A DNA stretch of 64,000 bases from Natranaerobius thermophilus JW/NM-WN-LF. Lineage in GTDB: Bacteria; Bacillota; Natranaerobiia; Natranaerobiales; Natranaerobiaceae. Each line of letters starts with the position of its first letter. The first letter of the stretch is position 1. Shown in pieces: positions 28,252 to 36,523 of the stretch. The stretch lies in NCBI RefSeq assembly GCF_000020005.1, contig NC_010718.1, positions 2,314,001 through 2,378,000 on the forward strand, read 5' to 3'. Made by a program: the position numbers and the translations under genes. The notes below the pieces were generated by a model that searched no databases, was not told where the DNA came from, and saw only the letters and a program-made list of their open reading frames with translations.

Positions 28252-29322
28252 TTACTCATATTTATAATCTACGTGTCTACAGCCATCCATTTTAAGGGAA
28301 CACCACAGTACATGGTGAAACCTCTCCATTGAAAGTTTCTTTGAAAACTCTTGTGATGTCAAATTACGGTCAATGTCTAATAGTTCCTGCAGCCCTTCGA
28401 CATTTTTTCCATTCTCTTCAATTTCAAAGCCCTCCTGCAGAATATCCAACTTGTTTATCAGCGGAATTATCCGGGCTGAACTTTTAACCTGGCTTCTAGC
28501 TCTATGACCAGCAGCCAAAACAATTTTCGAAAACAATTCGGAATCTACTATTGTTTCTGGAGCCAGGTCATTTTCCGGTGTTTGTTTTAATAGTTCATCG
28601 GCCAGTTCCCATCGGTGCACTACCTGATCTAGAGGTTTACCCAGGGCATCTATACCCGCCATTACTATCACCAGATCACAACTGGCAGGTAAAACTGGCT
28701 CGAAATTATTGTGAAGTTTTAAGGGCAGCCGAGCTGAACCATCTGCTTCCACAAGAATCTTTAGATCATGTTCGGAAAAGTAATCCCTGCCCCGATCTAT
28801 CCAAAAAGGGGAAATTCCCGTCACTTTATCTTTTTTCACTGCCTGTCCTGCAAAAATTTGCTTAGCACTTTGCTTTACGCTTCGTTCTACATTTTGTTCT
28901 ACACTGCGTTTTACGTTTTGCTTTGCACTGCGTTTTACACTTTGTTTTGCACTGACCTGAGCTAAGGAAGAAGGTTTGATGAATCTTTTCAGGCCTTTAT
29001 GAAAGTTTGTATATCTAGATGTAATTAGATATCCATCAAAAGCTCGGTTGTGCGGAAAAAACATCTTGGTGGTAGTAGTTAGAAGCACTGAATCCCCTTT
29101 TTTATGCAATTCACTGCCCAAACGGTATAAAAGCGATGTTTTGCCACCGCCCCCTATGACACCAATCACCCTCTCATGTTCATGTAAATCCAGGGCCGAA
29201 AGTAAATCGGTTCCGTTTTCAATTCCAGTTTTATTTTTATTTTTCCATTGAGTTTTTAAGTGATTGGCATCATTATAGATATGGCTTTTTCTTGAGCCTA
29301 CCACCGGAATCACCACCCTCAT
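28252..29322 (-). CDS. yqeC: Selenium-dependent hydroxylase accessory protein YqeC
   Basis: 356 residues, longer than the usual about 230-260. The P-loop-like GVIGGGGKTSLLYRLG starts near residue 55. LLTTTTKMFFP, ILVEADGSARLPLKLH and CDLVIVMAGIDALGKPLD are the YqeC hallmarks. Residues about 120-155 are a tandem array of (S)VKQ/NVKR/SAKQ-like units (DNA 28868-28960) inserted in the enzyme. About 45 N-terminal residues before the P-loop are also extra, so the true start may be internal. Family role: a late step in maturation of selenium-containing molybdenum hydroxylases, found with YqeB. Confidence 0.85.
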   Translation of the reverse strand: MRVVIPVVGSRKSHIYNDANHLKTQWKNKNKTGIENGTDLLSALDLHEHERVIGVIGGGGKTSLLYRLGSELHKKGDSVLLTTTTKMFFPHNRAFDGYLITSRYTNFHKGLKRFIKPSSLAQVSAKQSVKRSAKQNVKRSVEQNVERSVKQSAKQIFAGQAVKKDKVTGISPFWIDRGRDYFSEHDLKILVEADGSARLPLKLHNNFEPVLPASCDLVIVMAGIDALGKPLDQVVHRWELADELLKQTPENDLAPETIVDSELFSKIVLAAGHRARSQVKSSARIIPLINKLDILQEGFEIEENGKNVEGLQELLDIDRNLTSQEFSKKLSMERFHHVLWCSLKMDGCRHVDYKYE

Positions 29323-29425
29323 CCTATATCTTTAATCAAAGCTGTATTAAAGACTCATGGTTATGGTTATGGTTGGTTGGTTATGCCTCCTATTTGTTAC
29401 CTATTATACCTATTATTGTTATTTG

Positions 29426-30253
29426 TTATCTGTAAGGAAGCCTATTTTTGATAGAGGAAAATCCGATCAGATAGTGAAAAATAGTTAAAATGACTACAGC
29501 AATAATCAGCATTAATATACCTACAGCTATAGCATTTTCTAAGTTGCCCAGGGACATGTTTAAATAAATTGATATAGGTAATGTCTCTGTCTTCATTCTT
29601 ATAGCTCCCGCTAGCATGATAGTAGCTCCGAACTCACCCAAAGCCCTGGCCCATGCTAAAAGTAATCCAGTTAAAATCCCCTTCCATGCCAAGGGAAATG
29701 TAATTTCATAGAACACTTTTCCAGGAGAGTCACCCAGACTTTCTGCTGCTTGCTCCAATTTAGGATCAACACTCTGAAAAGCCGTTTGAAAGGATCTAAT
29801 TGCTAAAGGTGTTGCAATAAATGCCTGGGCGGTTACTACCCCCAATGAGCTGAACATAAACTCTATTCCTCTTGATTCCAAAAAACCTCCCGCTCCCTGG
29901 GATACAAGCAATACCAGGGCCAAACCACTGACCAAAGGTGGTAAAAATACGGGTAGGTATAAAAATGACTCCAAAATACCTTTCCCTGGGAAGTTTTCCC
30001 GAGCCAGAATATAGGCCGAGGGAATTCCGATTAAAAAAGACAGCAACAAGGCTGACAACGATGTAGCCAGGCTAAAGCCAATAGAAAACAGGATCTCATC
30101 ACTTACTAAAAGTGGAAAAAAGTTCCCGAGATGAAAACCACGGAATAACTGACCGTAAGTTAGCAGCAATAGACCACAGTATAGCCCAAGTATTATTGTG
30201 AATATGATCTTTATATAATTATTCCTAAAACTGATTAACCGCATATTTTTCAC
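29426..30253 (-). CDS. modB: Molybdate/tungstate ABC transporter permease, ModB type
   Basis: 275 residues with six membrane segments. The ModB-type cytoplasmic loop is clear: LEQAAESLGDSPGKVFYEITFPLAWKGILTGLLLAWARALGEFGATIMLAG (about residues 165-215). It is the third gene of an ATPase, binding protein, permease set within the Mo/Se cluster, which fits molybdate or tungstate uptake. Which of the two oxyanions it prefers cannot be told. Confidence 0.9.
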   Translation of the reverse strand: MKNMRLISFRNNYIKIIFTIILGLYCGLLLLTYGQLFRGFHLGNFFPLLVSDEILFSIGFSLATSLSALLLSFLIGIPSAYILARENFPGKGILESFLYLPVFLPPLVSGLALVLLVSQGAGGFLESRGIEFMFSSLGVVTAQAFIATPLAIRSFQTAFQSVDPKLEQAAESLGDSPGKVFYEITFPLAWKGILTGLLLAWARALGEFGATIMLAGAIRMKTETLPISIYLNMSLGNLENAIAVGILMLIIAVVILTIFHYLIGFSSIKNRLPYR

Positions 30254-30357
30254 CTACTATTTCCTCTCTATTTTTTTCCTAAATTATTTTATAAGCTTTT
30301 CAACTCCATTTTTTCACCTAGATTTTTATTGTTCATCTCTTTTTCCTAATGAATTCT

Positions 30358-31296
30358 TTAGTAACCATGTCTTTCAAAAACCTGTGACGCCTCATCAGAT
30401 ACCAAGAACTCCAAAAAAGCCTGCTTTCGCTCCAGGGCCTGATCATCTCCCTCTTCAGCTACAGCCATCCCCGTTATGGGTACTGTTCGGATCAGTTCAT
30501 TGGGATATTCTATTAAAGATAGTTCATCTTGAAAGCGAAGATAATTACTGGACCAGGTGATACCTATATCTCCAATGCCTAGACTGAGATACATGGGCAC
30601 TTGATTAGCAGTTCCCACCCGCCCCCTTAAATTCTCTTCTACATGGGAAGTTAGATCGGCATTTTCAATCAGGCGTTCACTACTGTCACTCAGGGCACTG
30701 AGATCTGGTTTTACCAGCAAAAAGCTGGGGGCATTGTCATCCTCAGGATCCAACTGTTTTAGGTCAGTTAGGGATTTTAACTGATCTCCTAGTTCATCAT
30801 TAGTTACCAAAACCGGATAATGCTCGGCCATGGTGTATTTATCCGTGGTATCATACTGGCTATTTACGGACATTTGAGCTAGTTTATCCAAAAATTGAGG
30901 ATCCCCTGGAATATAAACTCCTCCACCCGGACTTGACTGCAACTGGGACAGGAGTTCTCCACTATTACCATAGATTATTTGTATTTCATTACCTTGATCG
31001 CCCGTTAACTCTGTATGATCTACTTTGATTTGGTCCGGGTCATTAGTCTGGTTCTGCTTTTCTCGGTACTGTTCCAACAACTCAGTAACAGGAGCTTTGA
31101 CAGTAGCAGCACAGTAAATAATGAACTCCTGACCACCCTGGCTGGTTTGATTATTTCTATCTGTGGATGTTGAAGATCTTAAAAAGGAGAATGGGTCTAT
31201 CTGTTCCTGCAAAGTACAACCAAGCAATCCAACGAATAGGAGTGCTAAAACCAAAAACATAACTACCAACTTTTTATATAGCACTTTTGCCATCAC
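30358..31296 (-). CDS. modA: Molybdate/tungstate-binding lipoprotein, ModA type
   Basis: About 312 residues. A lipoprotein signal ends in LFVGLLGC (cysteine near 27), followed by a Ser/Thr/Asn-rich linker. The ModA core then begins: IIYCAATVKAPVTELLEQYREK, QIIYGNSGELLSQLQSS, VYIPGDPQFLDKL, then YPVLVTNDEL and FLEFLVSDEASQVFERHGY at the end. The early Thr/Ser residues (AATVKAP, GNSGEL) are those that bind the oxyanion in the family. Its start overlaps the ATPase gene by 23 bases. Confidence 0.88.
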   Translation of the reverse strand: MMAKVLYKKLVVMFLVLALLFVGLLGCTLQEQIDPFSFLRSSTSTDRNNQTSQGGQEFIIYCAATVKAPVTELLEQYREKQNQTNDPDQIKVDHTELTGDQGNEIQIIYGNSGELLSQLQSSPGGGVYIPGDPQFLDKLAQMSVNSQYDTTDKYTMAEHYPVLVTNDELGDQLKSLTDLKQLDPEDDNAPSFLLVKPDLSALSDSSERLIENADLTSHVEENLRGRVGTANQVPMYLSLGIGDIGITWSSNYLRFQDELSLIEYPNELIRTVPITGMAVAEEGDDQALERKQAFLEFLVSDEASQVFERHGY

Positions 31297-32002
31297 CTAC
31301 ACAACTTGCAGCATCACTTGAGGCCCAGGTTAGTTTCCCATAGTGGTAGTGACCTTGCACCAAGGTTCCTGTAACATTTTGGAAATATCTACTATCATTT
31401 TGATGGGATACTAAAATGGTCGGAATCCCAAACTCTTTAATCCAATCCTGGACAAAGGTTATCACCTGTTGGCGCAATTTTTTATCTAGGGCGTTGAATG
31501 GTTCATCTAGTAAAAGCAAGTTTGTTCCTCTCATCAGTGACCGAGCCAGGGCTACCCTCTGCTGCTCGCCACCGGATAATTTAGATGGATATCTCTCCAG
31601 TAGTGATTGGGAAATCTCTAAATTTCTGTTTATATAATCTAGTAGTTCTTGATTACTATTTTTTTGGGAATTCGCCAACCTTAATTTACTGGCTTTGGAT
31701 TTAATTCCGTATAGAATATTTTCTTTGACCGTCTTGTGAGGAAACAAACGAAAATCTTGAAAACAGTAGCCAATTCCACGCTGGGCCGGTGGTAAGTACT
31801 CTCCTGTTTGAGAGTTAAAAAAGGTGCTATTATCAATACTTATAACACCGGATTCGGGATTTTCTATACCACTGATACAATTCAGGAGGGTACTTTTACC
31901 AGAACCCGAAGGGCCTTCCAGCATGATCAAGGAGGACTGGGATTGAAAATTTACGTTTAATTGGAATTCCGGTAGTTTTTTGACTAGCTTAATATTGATC
32001 AC
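31274..32002 (-). CDS. modC: Molybdate/tungstate ABC transporter ATPase, ModC type
   Basis: 242 residues. Walker A GPSGSGKST is near 31-39, the Q-loop in GYCFQDFRLFPHKTVKENI, the signature LSGGEQQRVALARSLM and Walker B LLLLDEPFNALD. It lacks the C-terminal TOBE/MOP regulatory domain of E. coli ModC, as in short tungstate/molybdate ATPases. It overlaps the binding-protein gene. Confidence 0.9.
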   Translation of the reverse strand: MINIKLVKKLPEFQLNVNFQSQSSLIMLEGPSGSGKSTLLNCISGIENPESGVISIDNSTFFNSQTGEYLPPAQRGIGYCFQDFRLFPHKTVKENILYGIKSKASKLRLANSQKNSNQELLDYINRNLEISQSLLERYPSKLSGGEQQRVALARSLMRGTNLLLLDEPFNALDKKLRQQVITFVQDWIKEFGIPTILVSHQNDSRYFQNVTGTLVQGHYHYGKLTWASSDAASCVGDGKSAI

Positions 32003-32094
32003 GAAATCAGCTCCTTCATATCCAATCCAATTAGATTCATTAGATCCATTTAGATTTCCTTTAGATTCTTAGATTCTTTAAATCCTTAGATCCT

Positions 32095-32979
32095 TTAGAT
32101 TTTTGATCTTGACAGGGCCAGGCTAGCTTCCAGTACCCCACCGGCAACAGACCTGGCTTTATCGGAAATGGTCCAGCAGTGTTCCACATCGGCCCGGGGA
32201 TCAACATCCCCTACTTTCATGCCTTGTTTCACTTTTAGACCTTGTCTGATCATACCTCTTAATACTCCCGATACTTGGGCTCTAATGGGCTGGCCCTCCA
32301 CCAAAGCCACCTGCTCACCGGCTTCTACTTTGTCACCAATCCTAGCAAAGTTCTCTATCATTCCGGTTCCAGGAGAATACAGTACCCGCTCCCGGGTGTA
32401 ACCCGCAACTTCTCCCGGTACTCCAGTATTGGGAAGGGCTCTTCCCTGATAGACAACCCGTCCTAAATAATGGCCCCTCTTGGTCTCTACCACGGCATCC
32501 ACGTCCTGACCAGCTATATATCCAGGTCCCAGGGCAATGACTATAGGAGCATCGTCCTTAGATATGCCTGTATTCTTTTTCGCCAGGGTGGCCTCCACTA
32601 AAATCTGGGGCCGGACTGTTTCCAAACAGTTAAGCTCTGGATCAACCAACAGGGGGATCTCCCCCGCCTCCAATACCTTTGTTCTGTCTTCTGGCTTTTG
32701 AATCAAGTTGGCAGTAACCCGCTCCACCTGGGCACTTCCATCAAAGACGGCTTCGGCAAAGGCTACCGTTCTTCGCACCACAGTAGGTCTGGAAATCTCA
32801 GTCATCATTACAGGTATTCCGGCCCGAAATAATCTGTGAGCTACTCCTGTAGCCAGATCACCGGCACCTTTTATCAAAACCAAGTTATCATAAATATCGT
32901 TGGTTGGCTTACTCATGGGTGGCTCAATCATGGTTGACTCACTCATAGTTGGCTCATTTGTAGTTGGCTCACTTATCAT
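32095..32979 (-). CDS. yqeB: Selenium-dependent molybdenum hydroxylase maturation protein YqeB
   Basis: 294 residues if started at ATG 32979, which follows GGGGGAGGG and overlaps the XdhC gene by 11 bases. The core LVLIKGAGDLATGVAHRLFRAGIPVMMTEI begins after an about 28-residue N-terminal array of SEPT/NEPT/SEST/IEPP-like repeats. The rest (RRTVAFAEAVFDG, VEATLAKKNTGISK, VIALGPGYIAGQDVDAVVETKRGHYLGRV, GTGMIENFARIGDKVEAGE) matches the EF2664/YqeB family that occurs only with selenium-dependent Mo hydroxylase systems. The biochemical step is not established. Confidence 0.88.
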   Translation of the reverse strand: MISEPTTNEPTMSESTMIEPPMSKPTNDIYDNLVLIKGAGDLATGVAHRLFRAGIPVMMTEISRPTVVRRTVAFAEAVFDGSAQVERVTANLIQKPEDRTKVLEAGEIPLLVDPELNCLETVRPQILVEATLAKKNTGISKDDAPIVIALGPGYIAGQDVDAVVETKRGHYLGRVVYQGRALPNTGVPGEVAGYTRERVLYSPGTGMIENFARIGDKVEAGEQVALVEGQPIRAQVSGVLRGMIRQGLKVKQGMKVGDVDPRADVEHCWTISDKARSVAGGVLEASLALSRSKI

Positions 32980-33766
32980 TTCGGCCCTCCCCCTTATATC
33001 TGACCTTTTGAATCTCGGCAATAATGCTGACAGCAATCTCCGGAGGAGTATTCCCACCTATATCAAGGCCTATAGGTGCGTAGATCCTATCAATCTGTTC
33101 CTGACTGTAACCCTTATCCTTTAAACTGTTCACCACTTCTCTCACCTTATTTTTACTGCCAATCATGCCAATATAGGCCGCCTGAGAATCTAAAACCGTT
33201 TCCAGGGCTTTTTGATCGTGGGCATGTCCTCGAGTCACAATTACAATGTAAGTGTTTGGCCCTATGGAAAACTCCAATAGAGTTTCTTCAATTTCTCCGG
33301 AATATATATCATGGGCTCCGGGAAAATTTTCTCGAGAGGCAAATTCCGCCCGATCGTCCATTACAGTGATCTGATAATCCAAGTTCTGAGCCAGCTTAGC
33401 CACTTCCTGGGAAATATGACCTGCCCCTACTAGTACCAGTTCGGGAGATGTCAACATTGGTTCTACGAAAATACTGGCATTACCACCACAAACCATTCCC
33501 AATTCTGAAGCCTCTCCTTTGCTCAAACTATAGTCCAAAAATTTAGGTTGATTAGTTTGGATGCAATTAAGACCTTCTTCTATTGTCCTGGCCTCTAGAG
33601 CACCCCCGCCTACAGTACCTGCAATGCTGCCATCTTCATAAACCAGCATTTTAGCTCCTTCTCTAGCAGGACTGGAACCAGATGATTTTACTACTGTTGC
33701 TACTGCACACGGAGTTTTCTCCTTAAGTGCATCGATCACTAGTTGGTAAAACTCTCGATTATTCAT
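32969..33766 (-). CDS. XdhC/CoxF-family Mo-enzyme maturation factor
   Basis: 265 residues from ATG 33766, 7-8 bases after GGGGAG. The N-terminal XdhC/CoxI domain has VKSSGSSPAREGAKMLVYEDGSIAGTVGGGALE. The C-terminal Rossmann domain has LVLVGAGHISQEVAKLAQNL, VIVTRGHAHDQKALETVL and YIGMIGSKNKV, and the end APIGLDIGGNTPPEIAVSIIAEI is the family C-terminal motif. Family role: binding Mo cofactor and adding the terminal sulfur (or, in Se systems, guiding selenium) before insertion into XDH-type enzymes. Confidence 0.92.
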   Translation of the reverse strand: MNNREFYQLVIDALKEKTPCAVATVVKSSGSSPAREGAKMLVYEDGSIAGTVGGGALEARTIEEGLNCIQTNQPKFLDYSLSKGEASELGMVCGGNASIFVEPMLTSPELVLVGAGHISQEVAKLAQNLDYQITVMDDRAEFASRENFPGAHDIYSGEIEETLLEFSIGPNTYIVIVTRGHAHDQKALETVLDSQAAYIGMIGSKNKVREVVNSLKDKGYSQEQIDRIYAPIGLDIGGNTPPEIAVSIIAEIQKVRYKGEGRNDK

Positions 33767-33768
33767 AT

Positions 33769-34998
33769 TTATACACTCCCCTTTCCAAATTGACAGTTGG
33801 GATACTTGCATTGTTCACACTGAAGACAGAGACCGCCATGACCAAGAGCGGCGATTTCCTCTGAACTAACCCGTTCCCCTGCCAACAACCTGGGAAAAAT
33901 TAAATCGAAAACGGTAGTTTGAAAGAACATGCCACAGGCAGGTAGGCCTACTACGGGAATTTCTCTGGGAACTTCCCTGGGATTTTCCCTTGGATTTTCC
34001 CTGGGATTCTCCCTGAAGTTAACTTTATCAGCTCCGACTTCTTTCCTGTCGTGACTTGGATTAGCTGGATCTTTTGCATCACCTGAATTAGATACATCAA
34101 ATGAATCCTTTGCCTTTGGTCTGTTTTCTCCTAGTTTGGCCTCTTTCGCCTGATTCCCAGGATGATAAGCCATCAAAAACATAGCACCTGGAAGCACGGG
34201 GGCTCCATAACTGATAGTTTGGGCACCACTCATGCGAATCCCCTTGGGAGTAACATCGTCGGGATCAACGGACATTCCCCCTGTAACCACTACTAAATCG
34301 ACCTCCTGATCAATCAAGGCCTGAATATTAGTACTGATTTCACAAGGATCGTCAGGGGCGTAGCAAACCCGAGGATCTGTCAAACCATGCTCTCTGGCTT
34401 TTTCTTTCAGTACGGGATAGAAGGCATCTTCTACCCGCCCCTGATAAACTTCCTGACCTGTTACCAAAACACCCATCTCCAATTTTTCAAAGGGTTTTAC
34501 TGAAATCACAGGGCCCTCTTCTCGGCAAATCTCTTCTACTTCTTGGACTACCTGTTCTGAAACTACCAGGGGGATCACCCTGGTACCGGCAAGTTTTCCA
34601 TCCTCTTTTACCGGAGTATTATTGTGTAATGAAGCCAAAATCACTTTATCCAAAGCATTAATCCGAGTTAAAGAAGATACATTTACTTTCAATAATCCGG
34701 GGACTTCAGCCAATAGATCTACCTTCCCTTCCCCCGGACCCTTGAAGGCAATCCCGTGACCGCTAACAGCTTGGGCAATGCGGGTTCCGGCCTCGTCTTC
34801 ATGAACCTCTCCGTCTTCTAATTTCATTGAATAGATATGTTCTTTTCCTAAAGAAAGTAATACCGGAATATCCTGTTCGGTAATGACATGTCCCTTTTTA
34901 AATTTAGCTCCCTTGAATTCACCAGGTTTGATTCCTGTTATATCATGGGGAATCACCATACCAACAGCTTCTCGAGTTTTTACATACTCGTATTTCAT
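33769..34998 (-). CDS. MoeA/MogA-type molybdopterin-binding protein
   Basis: 409 residues. The C-terminal half has the MoCF/MogA domain: EMGVLVTGQEVYQGRV, DLVVVTGGMSVDPDDVTPKGI, then APVLPGAMFLMAYHPG and, after a break, VVGLPACGMFFQTTVFDLIFPRLLAGE. The break is an about 65-residue low-complexity insertion (about 282-347) ending in repeated ENPR units (DNA 33955-34020) inside a normally continuous stretch. The tail CLQCEQCKYPNCQFGKG is Cys-rich, as in this subfamily. It is the first gene of the Mo/Se operon and ends 2 bases before the XdhC start. Confidence 0.88.
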   Translation of the reverse strand: MKYEYVKTREAVGMVIPHDITGIKPGEFKGAKFKKGHVITEQDIPVLLSLGKEHIYSMKLEDGEVHEDEAGTRIAQAVSGHGIAFKGPGEGKVDLLAEVPGLLKVNVSSLTRINALDKVILASLHNNTPVKEDGKLAGTRVIPLVVSEQVVQEVEEICREEGPVISVKPFEKLEMGVLVTGQEVYQGRVEDAFYPVLKEKAREHGLTDPRVCYAPDDPCEISTNIQALIDQEVDLVVVTGGMSVDPDDVTPKGIRMSGAQTISYGAPVLPGAMFLMAYHPGNQAKEAKLGENRPKAKDSFDVSNSGDAKDPANPSHDRKEVGADKVNFRENPRENPRENPREVPREIPVVGLPACGMFFQTTVFDLIFPRLLAGERVSSEEIAALGHGGLCLQCEQCKYPNCQFGKGSV

Positions 34999-35087
34999 CT
35001 CATGTCACCCTCCACTTCGATCACATATCTTATAACTTTATAACTGCCATCTTTATTATTTCCTATCCCTCTTTATTTTTTTTTATT

Positions 35088-35111
35088 CGTTATACCAGGT
35101 TACGTACAACG
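35088..35111. promoter_or_regulatory. Candidate ModE operator
   Basis: CGTTATAC (35088-35095), 8 bases, GTACAACG (35104-35111). The half-sites are inverted repeats with one mismatch, in the 8-8-8 layout of the E. coli modA ModE site. It lies about 90 bases upstream of the first gene of the Mo/Se operon, and a ModE-type DNA-binding protein is encoded at the far end of the same cluster. Confidence 0.55.
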
Positions 35112-35163
35112 GTCGTACAAATATTATTTTACACTACTGAAACAGGTCCTGCAATAGTGCCAA

Positions 35164-35206
35164 ATAAAAAAAGCACAACCAGGGTTTAATATACCCAGTT
35201 GTGCTT
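35164..35206 (-). terminator. Terminator of the selenoprotein-candidate gene
   Basis: On the minus strand AAGCACAAC (35206-35198) pairs with GTTGTGCTT (35179-35171), with GGGT/ACCC continuing inside and TTTTTTT after. It lies 15 bases past the stop of the small gene, so that gene ends a transcript. Confidence 0.92.
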
Positions 35207-35221
35207 GATACTCTATATATT

Positions 35222-35434
35222 CTATTTGTCTTGATTGCGGGCGGCAAATTCTAACACCAGGGAAGCAATCAATAATCCGACTCCGAGCCATAACATGGCA
35301 CTGACCCCAGGAGGGGTAGCCGGTCAAACACCTGGTGGTAAGCTTCTATTTAGTAAATATAATCGCCCCAAGGATATCGCCACTATCACAACTGATACCC
35401 AAAAGACAATATTGCTGACAAGCTTTAAATTCAT
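35222..35434 (-). CDS. Candidate selenoprotein: small two-TM membrane protein with in-frame TGA
   Basis: The minus-strand frame runs from ATG 35434 (AGAGGGTG 6 bases upstream) to TAG 35222, 70 codons, with one in-frame TGA at codon 37 (35326-35324). Before it are a helix (SNIVFWVSVVIVAISLGRLY) and the segment LNRSLPPGV. After it come PATPPGVSAM and a second helix (WLGVGLLIASLVLEFAA). If TGA is Sec, the site reads LPPGV-U-P. A hairpin GCCAT-GTT-ATGGC lies 25-37 bases after the TGA (35299-35287). It has G-U at the start of its loop, the placement and loop rule of bacterial SECIS elements. A terminator follows the stop. The Mo/Se maturation cluster is adjacent. The function is unknown. The alternative is a pseudogene with a nonsense change. 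Confidence 0.7.
35287..35299 (-). promoter_or_regulatory. bSECIS-like hairpin
   Basis: Stem GCCAT/ATGGC (5 bp) with loop GTT, starting 25 bases after the in-frame TGA. A second small hairpin (ACCCC-TCCT-GGGGT) lies between TGA and this one. Bacterial SECIS elements usually have a G in the first two loop positions within about 16-37 bases of the TGA; this loop G is at +30. Confidence 0.55.
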
Positions 35435-35569
35435 TTCCAACACCCTCTAGTAAGATTAGGCTGATAGTAAGATTAGGATGATTAGATTGATCAGGTTGAA
35501 CAGGCCAGGCGATTAGAAACTAATCAATGAGCAATGATCAAGCCGATCAGTATCTAAAAACCTATTAAC

Positions 35570-36523
35570 TTAGCTTTGCTTAAATTTAATCACGTTTTTG
35601 GACTGTTCCACAATATCTTGAGAAGTCAATCCGTATTTATCCATTAGATCTTCGGCTTTTCCGCTTTCACCAAAGGTATCGTTCACAGCTACTTTTCGCA
35701 GGGGAACAGGACACTTTTCAGTTAAGACAGATGCCACGGCCTCACCCAGGCCACCAAACATATTATGTTCTTCAGCAGTTACTACGGCTCCTGTTTTCTT
35801 GGCACTATCAATGATCAACTGTTTATCAATTGGCTTGACAGAGTACATATCCAGAACCTCTGCCGAAATCCCCTGTTCTTTCAGTTCCTCAGCAGCTTTA
35901 TTAGCTCGTTCTACCATGTGACCACAGGCAACTATAGTGACATCTTCACCCTTTTTCAACAGCTTTCCTTGGCCAATGGTAAACTGTTCTCCTTCTTCGT
36001 AAATCACAGGTACTCCCGGTCTTCCCAATCTGATATAACAAGGGCCTTTAAAGCTGGCCGCTTCTTTCACCAAAGCTCTGGCAGAAGTAGCATCAGCAGG
36101 CACCATGACTTTCATATTGGGAAGAGCTCGCATCAAGGCCATATCTTCTAGCATTTGATGGGAAGCCCCGTCTTCTCCTACAGTTAAGCCACAATGGGTG
36201 GCGGCAATTTTTACATTTAATTTGGGATAACAGATGGAGTTTCGCACCTGATCATAAGCTCTACCAGTAGCAAATATAGCAAAGGTACTAGCAAACACCG
36301 TTTTACCTGTAGTAGCAAAACCAGCTGCAGTCCCCATGAGATCAGCTTCCGAAATTCCCACATTGAAAAATCGCTCTGGGAATTCCTTTTGAAAACCTGC
36401 AGTCTTAGTTGATTTAGACAGGTCGGCATCTAAAACCACTATATCTGAACGCTCTTGACCTAGTTCGATTAGCGTCTCACCATAGGCCTTTCTGGTAGGT
36501 ATTTTTTCGCCGATATTTGCCAT
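35570..36523 (-). CDS. Transketolase, C-terminal subunit
   Basis: 317 residues. It contains the pyrimidine-binding domain of transketolase (VVLDADLSKSTKTAGF, FFNVGISEADLMGTAAGFATTGKTVF, AATHCGLTVGEDGASHQMLEDMALMR) and the transketolase C domain (VDMYSVKP-like LDMYSVKPIDKQLI and VTAEEHNMFGGLGEAVASVL). The catalytic glutamate is in GISEADL. The split two-gene form, with the N subunit directly upstream (TAATG overlap at 36523), is common in Firmicutes and archaea. It moves two-carbon units in the pentose phosphate pathway. Confidence 0.95.
   Translation of the reverse strand: MANIGEKIPTRKAYGETLIELGQERSDIVVLDADLSKSTKTAGFQKEFPERFFNVGISEADLMGTAAGFATTGKTVFASTFAIFATGRAYDQVRNSICYPKLNVKIAATHCGLTVGEDGASHQMLEDMALMRALPNMKVMVPADATSARALVKEAASFKGPCYIRLGRPGVPVIYEEGEQFTIGQGKLLKKGEDVTIVACGHMVERANKAAEELKEQGISAEVLDMYSVKPIDKQLIIDSAKKTGAVVTAEEHNMFGGLGEAVASVLTEKCPVPLRKVAVNDTFGESGKAEDLMDKYGLTSQDIVEQSKNVIKFKQS

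Noticed and set aside
35302-35317. ACCCC-TCCT-GGGGT hairpin as the SECIS element
   Set aside because: It is too close to the TGA and its loop has no G; the GCCAT-GTT-ATGGC hairpin fits better.
35235-35450. Plus-strand 71-codon open frame opposite the selenoprotein candidate
   Set aside because: No ribosome site, basic and unstructured translation, and the minus strand has ribosome site, membrane helices and terminator.
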